In this document: piece after piece, positions 18,699-26,535 of the stretch
Numbering within the stretch: position 1 is the stretch's first letter
Layout of the letters: the number at the start of each line of letters is the position of its first letter
Source: an uncultured Oceanisphaera sp.
GTDB lineage: Bacteria > Pseudomonadota > Gammaproteobacteria > Enterobacterales > Aeromonadaceae
Assembly: GCF_947495715.1 (NCBI RefSeq)
Contig: NZ_CANLZU010000007.1
Location: forward strand, 62,001 to 126,000
Length of the DNA: 64,000 nucleotides
Reading direction: 5' to 3'
Translations under genes and position numbers: made by a program
Notes under the pieces: model-generated
Databases searched by the model: none
Seen by the model: the letters and a program-made list of their open reading frames with translations, nothing else
What the model was told of the DNA's origin: nothing

Positions 18699-19379
18699 TC
18701 AGTGCTTCAATAGCGCCAGCAGGGCGCTGGCAGCCGGCTCGGAAGAGGCCGGGTTCTGGCCGGTGACCAGCAAACCATCGGTTTCCACATGCGGCTGCCA
18801 GTCATCGGCCCTGCGGTAATCGCCGCCGTTCTGGCGCAGCATCTCTTCCACCAGAAAAGGCACTATGGCGGTCAGTTGCACCGCTTCTTCTTCGCTGTTG
18901 GTAAAGCCGGTTACCCGCCTGCCGCTCACCAGCGGTTTACCCGCGCCGTCTTTGGCATGACGCAACACCGCCGGGGCGTGACACACCGCCGCCACCGGTT
19001 TGCCCGCCGCAGCCATGGCCTCGATTAACGCGATGGAGTCGCCATCTTCCGCCAGATCCCACAGTGGACCGTGACCGCCGGGATAAAACACCGCATCAAA
19101 GTCATTCACCGACAGATCGGCCAGCTTGTGGGTAGTGGCCAGCTCGGCCTGAGCGGCCGCATCGGCGCGAAAACGCTCGGTGGCCTCGGTCTGGGCATCG
19201 GTTGCATCGCTTTTCGGATCCAGCGGCGGCTGGCCCCCCTTGGGCGAAGCCAGAGTAATGCTAGCGCCCGCATCCTTGAATACGTAATAAGGAGCGGCAA
19301 ATTCTTCCAGCCAGAAACCGGTTTTCTCGCCGGTATCCCCCAGTTGGTCATGAGAGGTCAGTACCATCAAAATACGCAT
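18699..19379 (-). CDS. DJ-1/PfpI (type 1 glutamine amidotransferase-like, Hsp31-type) protein
   Basis: 226 residues. The DJ-1/PfpI fold is shown by YPGGHGPLWDL and the nucleophile elbow AVCHAP, where the Cys is the family's catalytic residue and the next His supports it. A glutamate near the N-terminus in TGFWLEE fits the Hsp31-like glyoxalase III triad. Such proteins convert methylglyoxal to lactate or act as deglycases or chaperones, and which applies is not clear. The gene is convergent with yehW, and repeat E4 lies upstream of its start. Confidence 0.85.
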   Translation of the reverse strand: MRILMVLTSHDQLGDTGEKTGFWLEEFAAPYYVFKDAGASITLASPKGGQPPLDPKSDATDAQTEATERFRADAAAQAELATTHKLADLSVNDFDAVFYPGGHGPLWDLAEDGDSIALIEAMAAAGKPVAAVCHAPAVLRHAKDGAGKPLVSGRRVTGFTNSEEEAVQLTAIVPFLVEEMLRQNGGDYRRADDWQPHVETDGLLVTGQNPASSEPAASALLALLKH

Positions 19380-19489
19380 ATCGACTCCTTGTTTATTACA
19401 GAAAGTTCGTTACAGAAAGCACGCTTATCAGGTTAGCCGACGGCACTACAGGATGACACTGTAGTCGAGGTAAGCATCTGTCTTTACGC

Positions 19490-19775
19490 CCGGCTCCAGA
19501 GGCAACACAGTCACCTCCCACGACACGCTACAAGTACATCCCTGTAAGGCTCGGACATGCCATCCCTGGCATGTCACGGTCGTGGGAGCTTGTCTCTGTT
19601 GCCTCTTTCTAAACTCCGAGTTGTCTGCAGACGGCGCCAACAGGCGATGCCGGAGCAGCAAGGAGGGCAAAGGGATCTGCTCAGCCGACCATCCGCGCCA
19701 CGGATGGCTCGGCTGAGCCTACAGGGATGTATTTACGGCGTGTCGGCGGAGCGGGCCCTTTGGCCGATTTTCTGC
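19490..19775. repeat. Composite intergenic repeat E4 (unit I + unit II)
   Basis: Fills 19380-19823. Unit I has arms CTCCCACGAC (19515-19524) and GTCGTGGGAG (19579-19588) around TACATCCCTGTA and GACATGCCATCCCTGGCATGTC. Its outer pairing extends as AGAGGCAACA / TGTTGCCTCT. The linker is homologous to that of E2 in reverse. Unit II has arms GCTCAGCCGAC (19679-19689) and GTCGGCGGAGC (19742-19752) around an inserted GCTCAGCCGA..TCGGCTGAGC hairpin carrying CCATCCG..CGGATGG, plus TACAGGGATGTA. Confidence 0.85.
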
Positions 19776-19823
19776 TGTTATCACAACTACTTGTGACCAA
19801 CAAGCAATCCATCGGAATTACGC

Positions 19824-21134
19824 TTACTCGGGTCGAGTCAGCCCCAGATGATCGCGCAGGGTGCTGCCTTCATATTCGGTGCGGAACAGGCCGCGGCGCT
19901 GCAGTTCAGGTACCACCTGATCGACAAAGTCCTCGATGCCGGCGGGCAGCGACGGTGGCATCAGGTTGAAACCGTCGGCACCCTCGTTTTGAAACCACAG
20001 CTCCATACGATCGGCAATAGACTCGGGCGTGCCCACCATGGTGCAGTGACCGCCACCGGCCGCCAGCCGACCCAACAGCTGCCGCACCGTGGGCTGTTCG
20101 GTCTCGATAATGCGCAGAATGGTGGCGAAACGGCCCTTGGGCCCGGTAAAGGCATCCAGCGACGGCAACGCCGGTACCGGCGCGTCCAGCTCCCAGCCGG
20201 AGCAGTCCTGCCCCACGTAGGTACTCAGCTGGCGCAGCGAGGCGGCGGCGGGCAGCAGCTCGTCCAGTTCCCGTTGCTTGGCCTGCGCCTCGGCTTCGGT
20301 AGACGCCACATAGGTCACCAGCCCCGGCATAATGGGCACATCGACGTTGCGGCCCGTTTCCTTCACCCGCCGTTTGATATCGCGATAGTAATCCTGAGCG
20401 GCGGGCAGATCGTAGGCCACGGCGTAAATGGCCTCGGCACACTTGGCCGCCAGCTCCCGGCCCTGATCGGAGGCACCGGCCTGAAACAGCACCGGGTGCC
20501 CCTGGGGCGGGCGCGGCACATTGAGCGGGCCGTCCACCAGAAAGAACTCGCCGTGGTGATTGATGGGCACCACCTTGTCGGGATCGGCATAGTGGCCGGC
20601 ACGATCCATCACCAGCGCATCTGTCTGCCAGGAATCCCACAGTTTGATCACCGCATCCACAAACTCCTCGGCCCGGCGATAACGCTCGGCGTGGGCCGGC
20701 ATGGCCTCATAACCATGGTTGCGGGCTTCCACATCGAACATGGAGGTCACAACGTTCCAGCCCATGCGGCCGTTGGAGATATGATCGAGCGAGGCCATCA
20801 TGCGCGCCGCATGAAAAGGCGTGAAAAAGGTGCTGGAAACGGTGCTGATAAAACCGATGCGATCGGTGGCCCGGCTCATGGCGGCCATGGCCGTCAACGG
20901 CTCCAGAAACCAGTAGTTGCCGTCCGCCACATTGCCGGTAGACTGACCGTCGGCGAAGAACACCGCATCCAGCTTGCCCCGTTCGGCGGTTTGCGCCAGC
21001 CGCTCGTAATAACGTATATCGCCCAACTGCTCTACCGCCGAGTCGGGGTGACGCCAGGCCGCCCTGTGATGACCGCAGCCAAACAAAAACAGGTTCAGGT
21101 GCATCATGCGCTGGTCTTGATTCCGGGCCGCCAT
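19824..21134 (-). CDS. NtaA/SnaA/DmoA-family FMN-dependent monooxygenase
   Basis: 436 residues of the luciferase-like (LLM) superfamily, nitrilotriacetate/dibenzothiophene/dimethyl sulfide monooxygenase branch. Typical motifs are MHLNLFLFGCGHHRAAWRH near the N-terminus, LDAVFFADGQ, SNGRMGWNVVTS and HPVLFQAGAS (flavin phosphate region). Such enzymes use FMNH2 from a separate reductase and O2 to break C-S or C-N bonds or oxygenate rings. The ATG at 21134 overlaps the upstream SDR stop as TGATG, so the two are translationally coupled and lie behind one TPP riboswitch. That places the reaction near thiamine metabolism. The substrate is unknown. Confidence 0.85.
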   Translation of the reverse strand: MAARNQDQRMMHLNLFLFGCGHHRAAWRHPDSAVEQLGDIRYYERLAQTAERGKLDAVFFADGQSTGNVADGNYWFLEPLTAMAAMSRATDRIGFISTVSSTFFTPFHAARMMASLDHISNGRMGWNVVTSMFDVEARNHGYEAMPAHAERYRRAEEFVDAVIKLWDSWQTDALVMDRAGHYADPDKVVPINHHGEFFLVDGPLNVPRPPQGHPVLFQAGASDQGRELAAKCAEAIYAVAYDLPAAQDYYRDIKRRVKETGRNVDVPIMPGLVTYVASTEAEAQAKQRELDELLPAAASLRQLSTYVGQDCSGWELDAPVPALPSLDAFTGPKGRFATILRIIETEQPTVRQLLGRLAAGGGHCTMVGTPESIADRMELWFQNEGADGFNLMPPSLPAGIEDFVDQVVPELQRRGLFRTEYEGSTLRDHLGLTRPE

Positions 21135-21907
21135 CAGTTTTTCACCAGGCCGCCGTCGACCACCAGATTCTGGCCGGTCACCGAGCGTGACCAGGGTGAG
21201 GCGAAGAACAGGGTGGCATCGGCAAACTCGGCGGGGGTCGTAACACGGCGCAACGGCGTAGCGGCAGCGATGTAATCGAACACCGCTTCGGGCGTGGCGG
21301 CCGAGGCATCGGTGGTGCGCAGCAGGCCGCCGGACACCATGTTGACGGTAATGCCGTCCGGGCCCAGATCCTGCGACAGGGTGCGGGTCAGAGACAGCAG
21401 CGCCGCCTTGGCGGCGGTGTAGTCGTGATAAGGCACCACCGGGTTCTGAAACAGGTTGGTGCCCACGTTGACGATACGGCCAAAGCCCGCCTCGCGCATG
21501 CCGGGCAAGGCAGCCTGAGTGGTGTTGAGGGCACCTTTGACCACACCTTCCAGCTGCTGGTTGAGATCTTCCCAACGCAGTTGATCCGCATGTGGCCGTG
21601 CATCGCCATTAAACGAAAAGGCCGGCAGGGCATTGTTGATGACGGTGGTGATCGGGCAGCCAAAATGCTCCCGCGCCTTTGCAAACAATGCTCGCACCGC
21701 ATCGGCATCGGTCACGTCGGCCTGCAGTGCCAGCGCACGATCGGGGGCTTCTGCCGCCAGCGTTGCTGCGGCCTCGGCGCTGTGCAGATAGTTGATTACC
21801 ACTCGCGCGCCTTCGCGCAGAAAGGCCCGCACCAGGTGTTCGCCCAGACCGCGGGCGCCGCCGGTAACCAGCACCAGCTGTTCGTTCAGATTGATGGACG
21901 TTTGCAT
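21134..21907 (-). CDS. SDR-family oxidoreductase in the TPP-riboswitch operon
   Basis: 257 residues, a classical short-chain dehydrogenase/reductase. It has the cofactor site VTGGARGLGE (residues about 14-23), the catalytic Tyr-x3-Lys as YTAAK and a terminal GQNLVVDGG. The usual NNAG is NNALP here, a small deviation. It resembles 3-oxoacyl-ACP reductase annotations, but the context argues against fatty acid synthesis. It is the first gene after a TPP riboswitch and is coupled to a flavin monooxygenase. AGAGGT precedes the ATG by 5 nt and sits inside a small hairpin. It presumably oxidises an alcohol or reduces a carbonyl in the same pathway as the monooxygenase. Confidence 0.86.
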   Translation of the reverse strand: MQTSINLNEQLVLVTGGARGLGEHLVRAFLREGARVVINYLHSAEAAATLAAEAPDRALALQADVTDADAVRALFAKAREHFGCPITTVINNALPAFSFNGDARPHADQLRWEDLNQQLEGVVKGALNTTQAALPGMREAGFGRIVNVGTNLFQNPVVPYHDYTAAKAALLSLTRTLSQDLGPDGITVNMVSGGLLRTTDASAATPEAVFDYIAAATPLRRVTTPAEFADATLFFASPWSRSVTGQNLVVDGGLVKN

Positions 21908-21912
21908 CGCTA

Positions 21913-21926
21913 CCTCTTGTTAGAGG
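21913..21926 (-). promoter_or_regulatory. Hairpin covering the SDR ribosome-binding site
   Basis: On the minus strand the sequence CCTCT-AACA-AGAGG forms a 5-bp stem whose right arm is the Shine-Dalgarno of the SDR gene. It lies between the TPP riboswitch and the ATG, so it could be the translational expression platform. Confidence 0.5.
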
Positions 21927-21960
21927 CGAAGGCATGGACTGGCAGAATACGCCGATAGCC

Positions 21961-22058
21961 GGAAGGCTGACATCCCTTCGCCAGTATGAACTGGATCAGG
22001 TTCGACGGGTGTTATCTCAGCCCTGCCGGCCTTTGGCCGCAAGACACCCCGTGTCACG
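21961..22058 (-). promoter_or_regulatory. TPP (THI-box) riboswitch upstream of the SDR/monooxygenase operon
   Basis: Read on the minus strand, GGGGTG is followed by a P3-like stem (GCGGCC..GGCC), the conserved CTGAGA, then ACCCGTCGAACCTGATC and TACTGGCGAAGGGATG. These are the hallmark THI-box positions that bind the pyrimidine and pyrophosphate of TPP. The aptamer ends 53 nt ahead of the SDR start. Excess TPP would be expected to shut the operon down. Confidence 0.93.
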
Positions 22059-22095
22059 TCCAGACCATAACATACCCCAGCGCCCGAGAGCGAGA

Positions 22096-22178
22096 GGCGT
22101 GAGGGGGAAGGCGTGAGGGGGAAAACCACCTGACAAGCCGCCTGTTTTCCCCCTCACCCTTCACGCCTCACCCCTCAC
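22096..22178. repeat. GTGAGGG-rich inverted repeat
   Basis: A perfect 14-bp stem GTGAGGGGGAAAAC (22113-22126) pairs with 22144-22157 around a 17-nt loop. Both sides continue with GTGAGGN-like heptamers, so an imperfect longer pairing is possible. It lies between the promoter side of the minus-strand riboswitch and pyrC. The same heptamer type recurs at 38320-38396. Confidence 0.75.
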
Positions 22179-22257
22179 ATTTTCAGAAGTTTGGTGAAAA
22201 CCGCCGCTGGGTGGATAATGGCCGTCTGGATGTAATGGATAACCCGCCGAGCCGACT

Positions 22258-23313
22258 ATGACCTCAACTATGACCGCAACTACAACCACACTGACCATCA
22301 CCCGCCCCGACGACTGGCACCTGCACCTGCGCGATGGCGAACAACTCAAAGACACGGTGCGCGATGCCAGCCGTTACCTGGGCCGCGCCCTCGTGATGCC
22401 CAACCTGCTGCCGCCGGCCACCACCACCGAGCTGGCACTGGCCTACTACGATCGCATCGTGGCGGTTCGTCCCCAGGGCAGCCGGTTCGAGCCGCTGATG
22501 AGCCTGTATCTGACCGATAAAACCGACCCGCAGGAAATCCGCACGGCCAAGGCCACCGGCAAGATTGTGGCCTGCAAGCTCTACCCGGCCGGCGCCACCA
22601 CCAACTCCGACTCCGGCGTGACCGATGTTAAAAACATCTACCCGGTGCTGGAAGCCATGCAGGAAACCGGCACCCTGCTGCTGGTGCACGGCGAGGTGAC
22701 CGATCCGAGCATCGATATCTTCGACCGGGAAAAGGTGTTCCTCGACACCGTGCTGCCGGATGTGGTGCGCGACTTCCCCGGGCTGAAAATCGTGCTGGAG
22801 CACATCACCACCGAGCACGCGGTCAACTTCGTGGAGCAAGCCGGCGATAACGTGGCGGCCACCATTACCGCTCACCACCTGCTGTTCAACCGCAATCACA
22901 TGCTGGTGGGCGGCATTCGCCCGCACTTCTACTGCCTGCCCATTCTCAAGCGCAACACCCACCAGCAGGCGCTGGTGCGGGCAGCAGCCAGCGGTAACAA
23001 GAAGTTCTTCATGGGTACCGACTCGGCGCCGCACTTTCAGCATCGCAAAGAAGCCGCCTGCGGCTGTGCCGGTGCCTACACCTCCCACGCCGCCGTGGAA
23101 CTGTATGCCGAAGCCTTCGAGGAAGCCGGTGCGCTGGACAAGCTGGAAGCCTTTACCAGCCACAACGGCCCCGACTTCTACGGCCTGCCCCGCAATGCCG
23201 ACACCATCACCCTGGTGAGAGAAAGCTGGACCGTTGACGCCACCCTGCCGCTGGGCGGCGATCAGCTGGTGCCGATTCGCGCCGGTGAAACCATCGACTG
23301 GATGGTGAAATAA
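22258..23313 (+). CDS. pyrC: Dihydroorotase PyrC
   Basis: 351 residues, class II (monofunctional) dihydroorotase, the third step of de novo pyrimidine synthesis (carbamoyl aspartate to dihydroorotate). Zinc ligands are in [12 protein letters not shown]. The Lys to be carboxylated is in [13 protein letters not shown], further His ligands are in VHGE and EHIT, and the catalytic Asp is in GTDSAPH. The C-terminal AGAYTSHAA loop region is also present. The ATG at 22258 is taken as start; 22267 is an equally plausible in-frame choice matching the E. coli N-terminus (MTA). A tight terminator follows. Confidence 0.95.
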   Translation: MTSTMTATTTTLTITRPDDWHLHLRDGEQLKDTVRDASRYLGRALVMPNLLPPATTTELALAYYDRIVAVRPQGSRFEPLMSLYLTDKTDPQEIRTAKATGKIVACKLYPAGATTNSDSGVTDVKNIYPVLEAMQETGTLLLVHGEVTDPSIDIFDREKVFLDTVLPDVVRDFPGLKIVLEHITTEHAVNFVEQAGDNVAATITAHHLLFNRNHMLVGGIRPHFYCLPILKRNTHQQALVRAAASGNKKFFMGTDSAPHFQHRKEAACGCAGAYTSHAAVELYAEAFEEAGALDKLEAFTSHNGPDFYGLPRNADTITLVRESWTVDATLPLGGDQLVPIRAGETIDWMVK

Positions 23314-23333
23314 GCCGGCCTCTGTGCTGAAAG

Positions 23334-23362
23334 TAAAAACGCGGCTTCGGCCGCGTTTTTTT
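23334..23362 (+). terminator. Terminator of pyrC
   Basis: Stem AACGCGGC / GCCGCGTT with a TTCG tetraloop, preceded by an A-run and followed by seven T, 20 nt after the stop codon. A textbook intrinsic terminator. Confidence 0.93.
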
Positions 23363-23388
23363 ATGCCGACGATCAAGGGATTGGTAAT

Positions 23389-23755
23389 ACCAATCCAAGT
23401 AAAAATGTGATCTGTTTCAAAGCTGGACACGAGAGGAAACAGAATCACCTCCCGCGACACGCCATAAACCCATCCATGGGGGCTCGGAAATACCGTCCCT
23501 GGCATTTCACGGTCGTGGGAGCCGATCTCTGTTACCTCTCCGTAACCACCGCGTTGTCTGCAGGACGCCCCCACAGGCAGCGCCGCAGCAGAGGGGTGGA
23601 TGAAGGGTTCTACTCCAGCGACCATCACATGACAGGACGTCATGTGCTGAGCGTCGCAGGGATGCGGTTCAGCGTGTCGGTGGAGTAGCCCCTTCGTTCG
23701 ACCTTTTCGGGACAGCTAAACAGATCGGTTAGTTTTCCAGATTGATATAACGCTA
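23389..23755. repeat. Composite intergenic repeat E5 (units I + III), near-copy of E1
   Basis: Same order and orientation as E1 at 2131-2485, with long identical blocks, notably 23602-23685. Unit I has arms CTCCCGCGAC (23449-23458) and GTCGTGGGAG (23512-23521), with one arm position changed to a G-U type pair. Unit III has arms at 23613-23622 and 23676-23685. The hairpins inside unit III are identical in both copies, while the linker and the outer flanks differ by scattered substitutions. Confidence 0.87.
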
Positions 23756-23888
23756 GGTTCATGGATTCCCGCCTGCGCGAAAATGACAAAAAACATGACG
23801 AAAATAACGAATATCTGTCACTGCCGCGGCCATCGGTTTCCGGCCTTTGATTGACAACCATCGGCAGTCTCTCTACTCTCTTGACGCT

Positions 23889-23978
23889 ATTCCTGGGGGA
23901 GCCTGACCGGCTGAGACTCTGCAATTTACTGCAGTAACCCTTCGAACCTGATCCGGGTAATGCCGGCGAAGGGAAGGA
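23889..23978 (+). promoter_or_regulatory. TPP (THI-box) riboswitch upstream of the SSS symporter
   Basis: Conserved GGGGGAGCC, GGCTGAGACT, a P3-like variable stem (CTGCAATTTACTGCAG), ACCCTTCGAACCTGATC and TGCCGGCGAAGGGA follow in order, the complete THI-box pattern. After it come two hairpins before the symporter start, GGTAGCCA/TGGCTACC (24031-24051) and TTGCCTGTTACAGGCAA (24062-24078). The second lies next to the ribosome site GGGAG and may serve in translational control. Confidence 0.95.
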
Positions 23979-24090
23979 AATGATTGATCCTCACTCTCCC
24001 TCCCAATCTGCCCGTTGTTGCCCGGCACCAGGTAGCCAATGAATGGCTACCATCGTCATGCTTGCCTGTTACAGGCAAAGGGAGAACAAC

Positions 24091-25530
24091 ATGCTGGACA
24101 CCACCGCCGCGATTCTGTGGCTCTGCTTATTTGCCGCCGTCTTTGCCATACCCGGCCTGCTTTATGCCCGCCGCCGGCAGGACAAGCTGGAAGACTTTAT
24201 CGTGGCCCGCAACAGCCAGAGTGGCAGCGCCACCATGCTGACCCTGCTGGCCACCACCATGGGTACCTGGATTCTGTTTGGCCCGGCCCAGGCCGCCACC
24301 TGGGGCGGCATTGGTGCCATTACCGGCTACGCCCTCGGCGTGCTGGTGCCACGGCTTATCATGATTCCGCTCGGCGGCCGCATTCGCGAGCTGATGCCCG
24401 AAGGCCACACCCTGACCGAATTCGTGCTCGGCCGCTATGGCCGCGGCATGTACGGTTTTGTGCTGGTGATCATGATGTTCTACCTGTTTATCTCACTCAC
24501 CGCCGGCCTGACCGCCATCGCCCAGATGGTGGCACTGCTGGCACCGGTACCGCTGTGGGTGACCGCCGGCATCGTCATGGGCGCTACCCTGCTCTATACC
24601 CTGTACGGCGGGCTGCGGGTCACCATCTTTACCGACCGGGTGCAGATGCTGGTGATACTGCCGTTTTTGCTGCTGTTGATGATGTTCGGCTGGCAAGCCA
24701 CCGGCGGGCTAACACCGATCATCGCCGGACTGCAGGAAAAAGCCCCGCAGTTGCTGAATCCGCTGGATACTACCGGGCTCAAGTCCGGGCTGACCTTTTT
24801 TATTGCGGTGGTGCTGACCGGCCTCTTCTATCAGGGTACCTGGCAGCGGGTGTTTGCCGCACGAGACAACAAGGTGATCCGCAACGGCTTCATTCTGAGC
24901 GGCCTGATCAGCTTTCCGATCATCTTCATCATGGGGCTGTTCGGTCTGGCATTCGTGGGGCTGGATCTGCCCGGTGACGGTTCGGTTGCCCTGTTCAGCG
25001 TCTTGATGCCGAACATGCCGCTGTGGTTTGCCATCGGCCTGCTGCCCTTTGGTCTGGCGCTGATCATGAGCAGTGCCGACTCCACCATCAGCGGTCTGTC
25101 CAGCATGATGGTGGTGGATCTGCGCCGCCTGCTGCCGAACATCGGCGCCCACAAGCTGCTTGGGCTGTCGCGCTGGCTGATCGTGCTGCTGTCGATTCCG
25201 GTGCTGGTGGTCGCCTCCCAGGGTTTCAGCGTGCTGTATCTGTTTCTGCTGGCCGATTTGCTGTGCTGTGCCGCCGCCTTCCCGGTGTTCTTCGGTTTCT
25301 ACAGCGCCCGCTACCAGAGCTATAACGCCGTACTCAGCACCGCGGCCGGGCTGCTGGCCGGCCTCTGGCTATTCCCGGCACCAGGCGAGCCACTCACCTA
25401 TCTGCTGGAGTCCTTCCTGCTGGCCACTCTTGTGCCGGTGCTGGTGTCTTGCCTGCTGATGCTGCTGCCGAACCGTTCGGCGTTCGACTTTTCGATACTG
25501 CGCCAGCGTATCCGCAGCCTGGAAAGCTGA
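24091..25530 (+). CDS. SSS-family sodium:solute symporter under TPP riboswitch (ThiV-like candidate)
   Basis: 479 residues with about 13 membrane segments, a sodium:solute symporter (SLC5/PanF-like). N-terminal topology and the LEDFIVARNSQSG, TTMGTWILFGPAQAATWGG and GTWQRVFAARD stretches fit the family. The ATG at 24091 follows GGGAG. An earlier in-frame ATG at 24043 overlaps the leader hairpins. A TPP riboswitch directly upstream argues that it imports thiamine or a precursor (HMP or thiazole), as reported for PanF-like 'ThiV' transporters with THI-boxes. The substrate is inferred from regulation, not from a motif. It seems monocistronic. Confidence 0.85.
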   Translation: MLDTTAAILWLCLFAAVFAIPGLLYARRRQDKLEDFIVARNSQSGSATMLTLLATTMGTWILFGPAQAATWGGIGAITGYALGVLVPRLIMIPLGGRIRELMPEGHTLTEFVLGRYGRGMYGFVLVIMMFYLFISLTAGLTAIAQMVALLAPVPLWVTAGIVMGATLLYTLYGGLRVTIFTDRVQMLVILPFLLLLMMFGWQATGGLTPIIAGLQEKAPQLLNPLDTTGLKSGLTFFIAVVLTGLFYQGTWQRVFAARDNKVIRNGFILSGLISFPIIFIMGLFGLAFVGLDLPGDGSVALFSVLMPNMPLWFAIGLLPFGLALIMSSADSTISGLSSMMVVDLRRLLPNIGAHKLLGLSRWLIVLLSIPVLVVASQGFSVLYLFLLADLLCCAAAFPVFFGFYSARYQSYNAVLSTAAGLLAGLWLFPAPGEPLTYLLESFLLATLVPVLVSCLLMLLPNRSAFDFSILRQRIRSLES

Positions 25531-25543
25531 ATCGATAAAAATG

Positions 25544-25580
25544 GCCGACCCGCCCGGGTCGGCTATCCTTCCGTGTTTTT
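25544..25580 (+). terminator. Possible terminator after the SSS symporter
   Basis: GC-rich inverted repeat GCCGACCC..GGGTCGGC (25544-25563) starting 13 nt after the stop. The T-run (GTTTTT) comes only 12 nt later, so termination may be weak. Confidence 0.45.
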
Positions 25581-25731
25581 ATCCCATAATTAAAGCGCGA
25601 AACGGGTCGCCGAGATGCGGGCAGACGCCGGTCGGCCAACCTGTTACACTCGCGACCCTTTGGCGCTATTCACGCCATATTTATTCTTGCCACCGCCTTG
25701 TATTGCGCACCGGCGTCATACTGGAGACACC

Positions 25732-26001
25732 ATGAAAATCATGATTCGGGGCCTGTCCCGCCTCACCACAGAAGACAAGGTACTGGCCCTGCTGGCACCT
25801 TACGGCCTGGTGCATTACTTCCACCTGGTAATGGACCCGAACACCAATAACTCCAAGGGCTTCGGCTTCGCCTTCATGCCCAACCCGGCTCAGGCCAAAG
25901 CCGCCATCAAGAGCCTGAACGGCATGGAAGTAGACGGCCAGAAAATCCGCGTCAAAAAAGCGGAAGTGAAGCCCGGGGAGAAAAACGAAAATGACCAATA
26001 A
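25732..26001 (+). CDS. Small RRM-domain RNA-binding protein
   Basis: 89 residues, essentially a single RNA-recognition motif. RNP2-like IMIRGL lies near the N-terminus and RNP1 KGFGFAFM lies centrally. The C-terminus is a lysine/glutamate-rich tail. Bacterial single-RRM proteins bind RNA, and their roles are mostly unsettled. The ATG at 25732 follows GGAG by 5 nt. Its 3' end overlaps the start of yehS by 11 nt, so the two are co-transcribed. Confidence 0.85.
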   Translation: MKIMIRGLSRLTTEDKVLALLAPYGLVHYFHLVMDPNTNNSKGFGFAFMPNPAQAKAAIKSLNGMEVDGQKIRVKKAEVKPGEKNENDQ

Positions 26002-26464
26002 CGATATTCTGCGCCGCATTCGTTATGCGCTCGATCTGCCCGACCAGCAAGCCATAGCGCTGTTTGGCATGGGTGACGTGACCATCAACGAAACACAATT
26101 TCTGGCCCTGCTGGCCAAGGAAGAAGACGCCAATTACCACAGCTGCAGCAACGAGCAGATTCTGGGCTTTCTGGACGGTTTGATCCTGAAAAACCGCGGC
26201 CCGCGCGAAGGTGGCCCGGCACCGCGTGCGGAACAGGCTGAACCCATCAACAATCAGGTGTTCAAAAAGCTGCGCGTGGCGCTGGAGCTGAAGGAAGAAG
26301 ACATTCTCGGCCTGCTGAAGCTGGCCGGTTTTGAAGTGAGAAAGCCCGAGCTGACCTCACTGTTCCGCAAGCCCGGTCACAAGCATTATCAACCCTGTGG
26401 CGATCAGTTCCTGCGTAACTTCCTGCAGGGCCTGGCACTGCAGCGTCGGCATGGCGCCGAATAA
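25991..26464 (+). CDS. yehS: DUF1456 family protein YehS
   Basis: 157 residues made of two tandem DUF1456 repeats (about residues 3-68 and 87-152). Each begins with a NNDILRRIRYAL- or NNQVFKKLRVAL-type helix, continues through a FG- or AGFEV-like turn, and ends in a YHSCSNEQILGFLDGL / YQPCGDQFLRNFLQGL motif. This matches E. coli YehS in length and repeat layout. Its biochemical function is unknown to me. It overlaps the preceding RRM gene by 11 nt and ends before a strong inverted repeat. Confidence 0.88.
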   Translation: MTNNDILRRIRYALDLPDQQAIALFGMGDVTINETQFLALLAKEEDANYHSCSNEQILGFLDGLILKNRGPREGGPAPRAEQAEPINNQVFKKLRVALELKEEDILGLLKLAGFEVRKPELTSLFRKPGHKHYQPCGDQFLRNFLQGLALQRRHGAE

Positions 26465-26489
26465 GCGACCACTGACGCCAGTTAGTCGC

Positions 26490-26527
26490 GCTTGCCCGGT
26501 CGGCCGTTTGCCGCCAACCGGGCAAGC
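26490..26527. terminator. Bidirectional hairpin between convergent yehS and LysR genes
   Basis: Perfect 11-bp inverted repeat GCTTGCCCGGT / ACCGGGCAAGC around a 16-nt interior, located exactly between the two convergent stop codons. There is no T-run, so it is only a probable termination or processing structure. Confidence 0.5.
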
Positions 26528-26535
26528 CGCATCCG

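Noticed and set aside
22264-23643. 459-codon open frame on the minus strand
   Set aside because: Antisense to pyrC and starting in repeat E5; no family resemblance.
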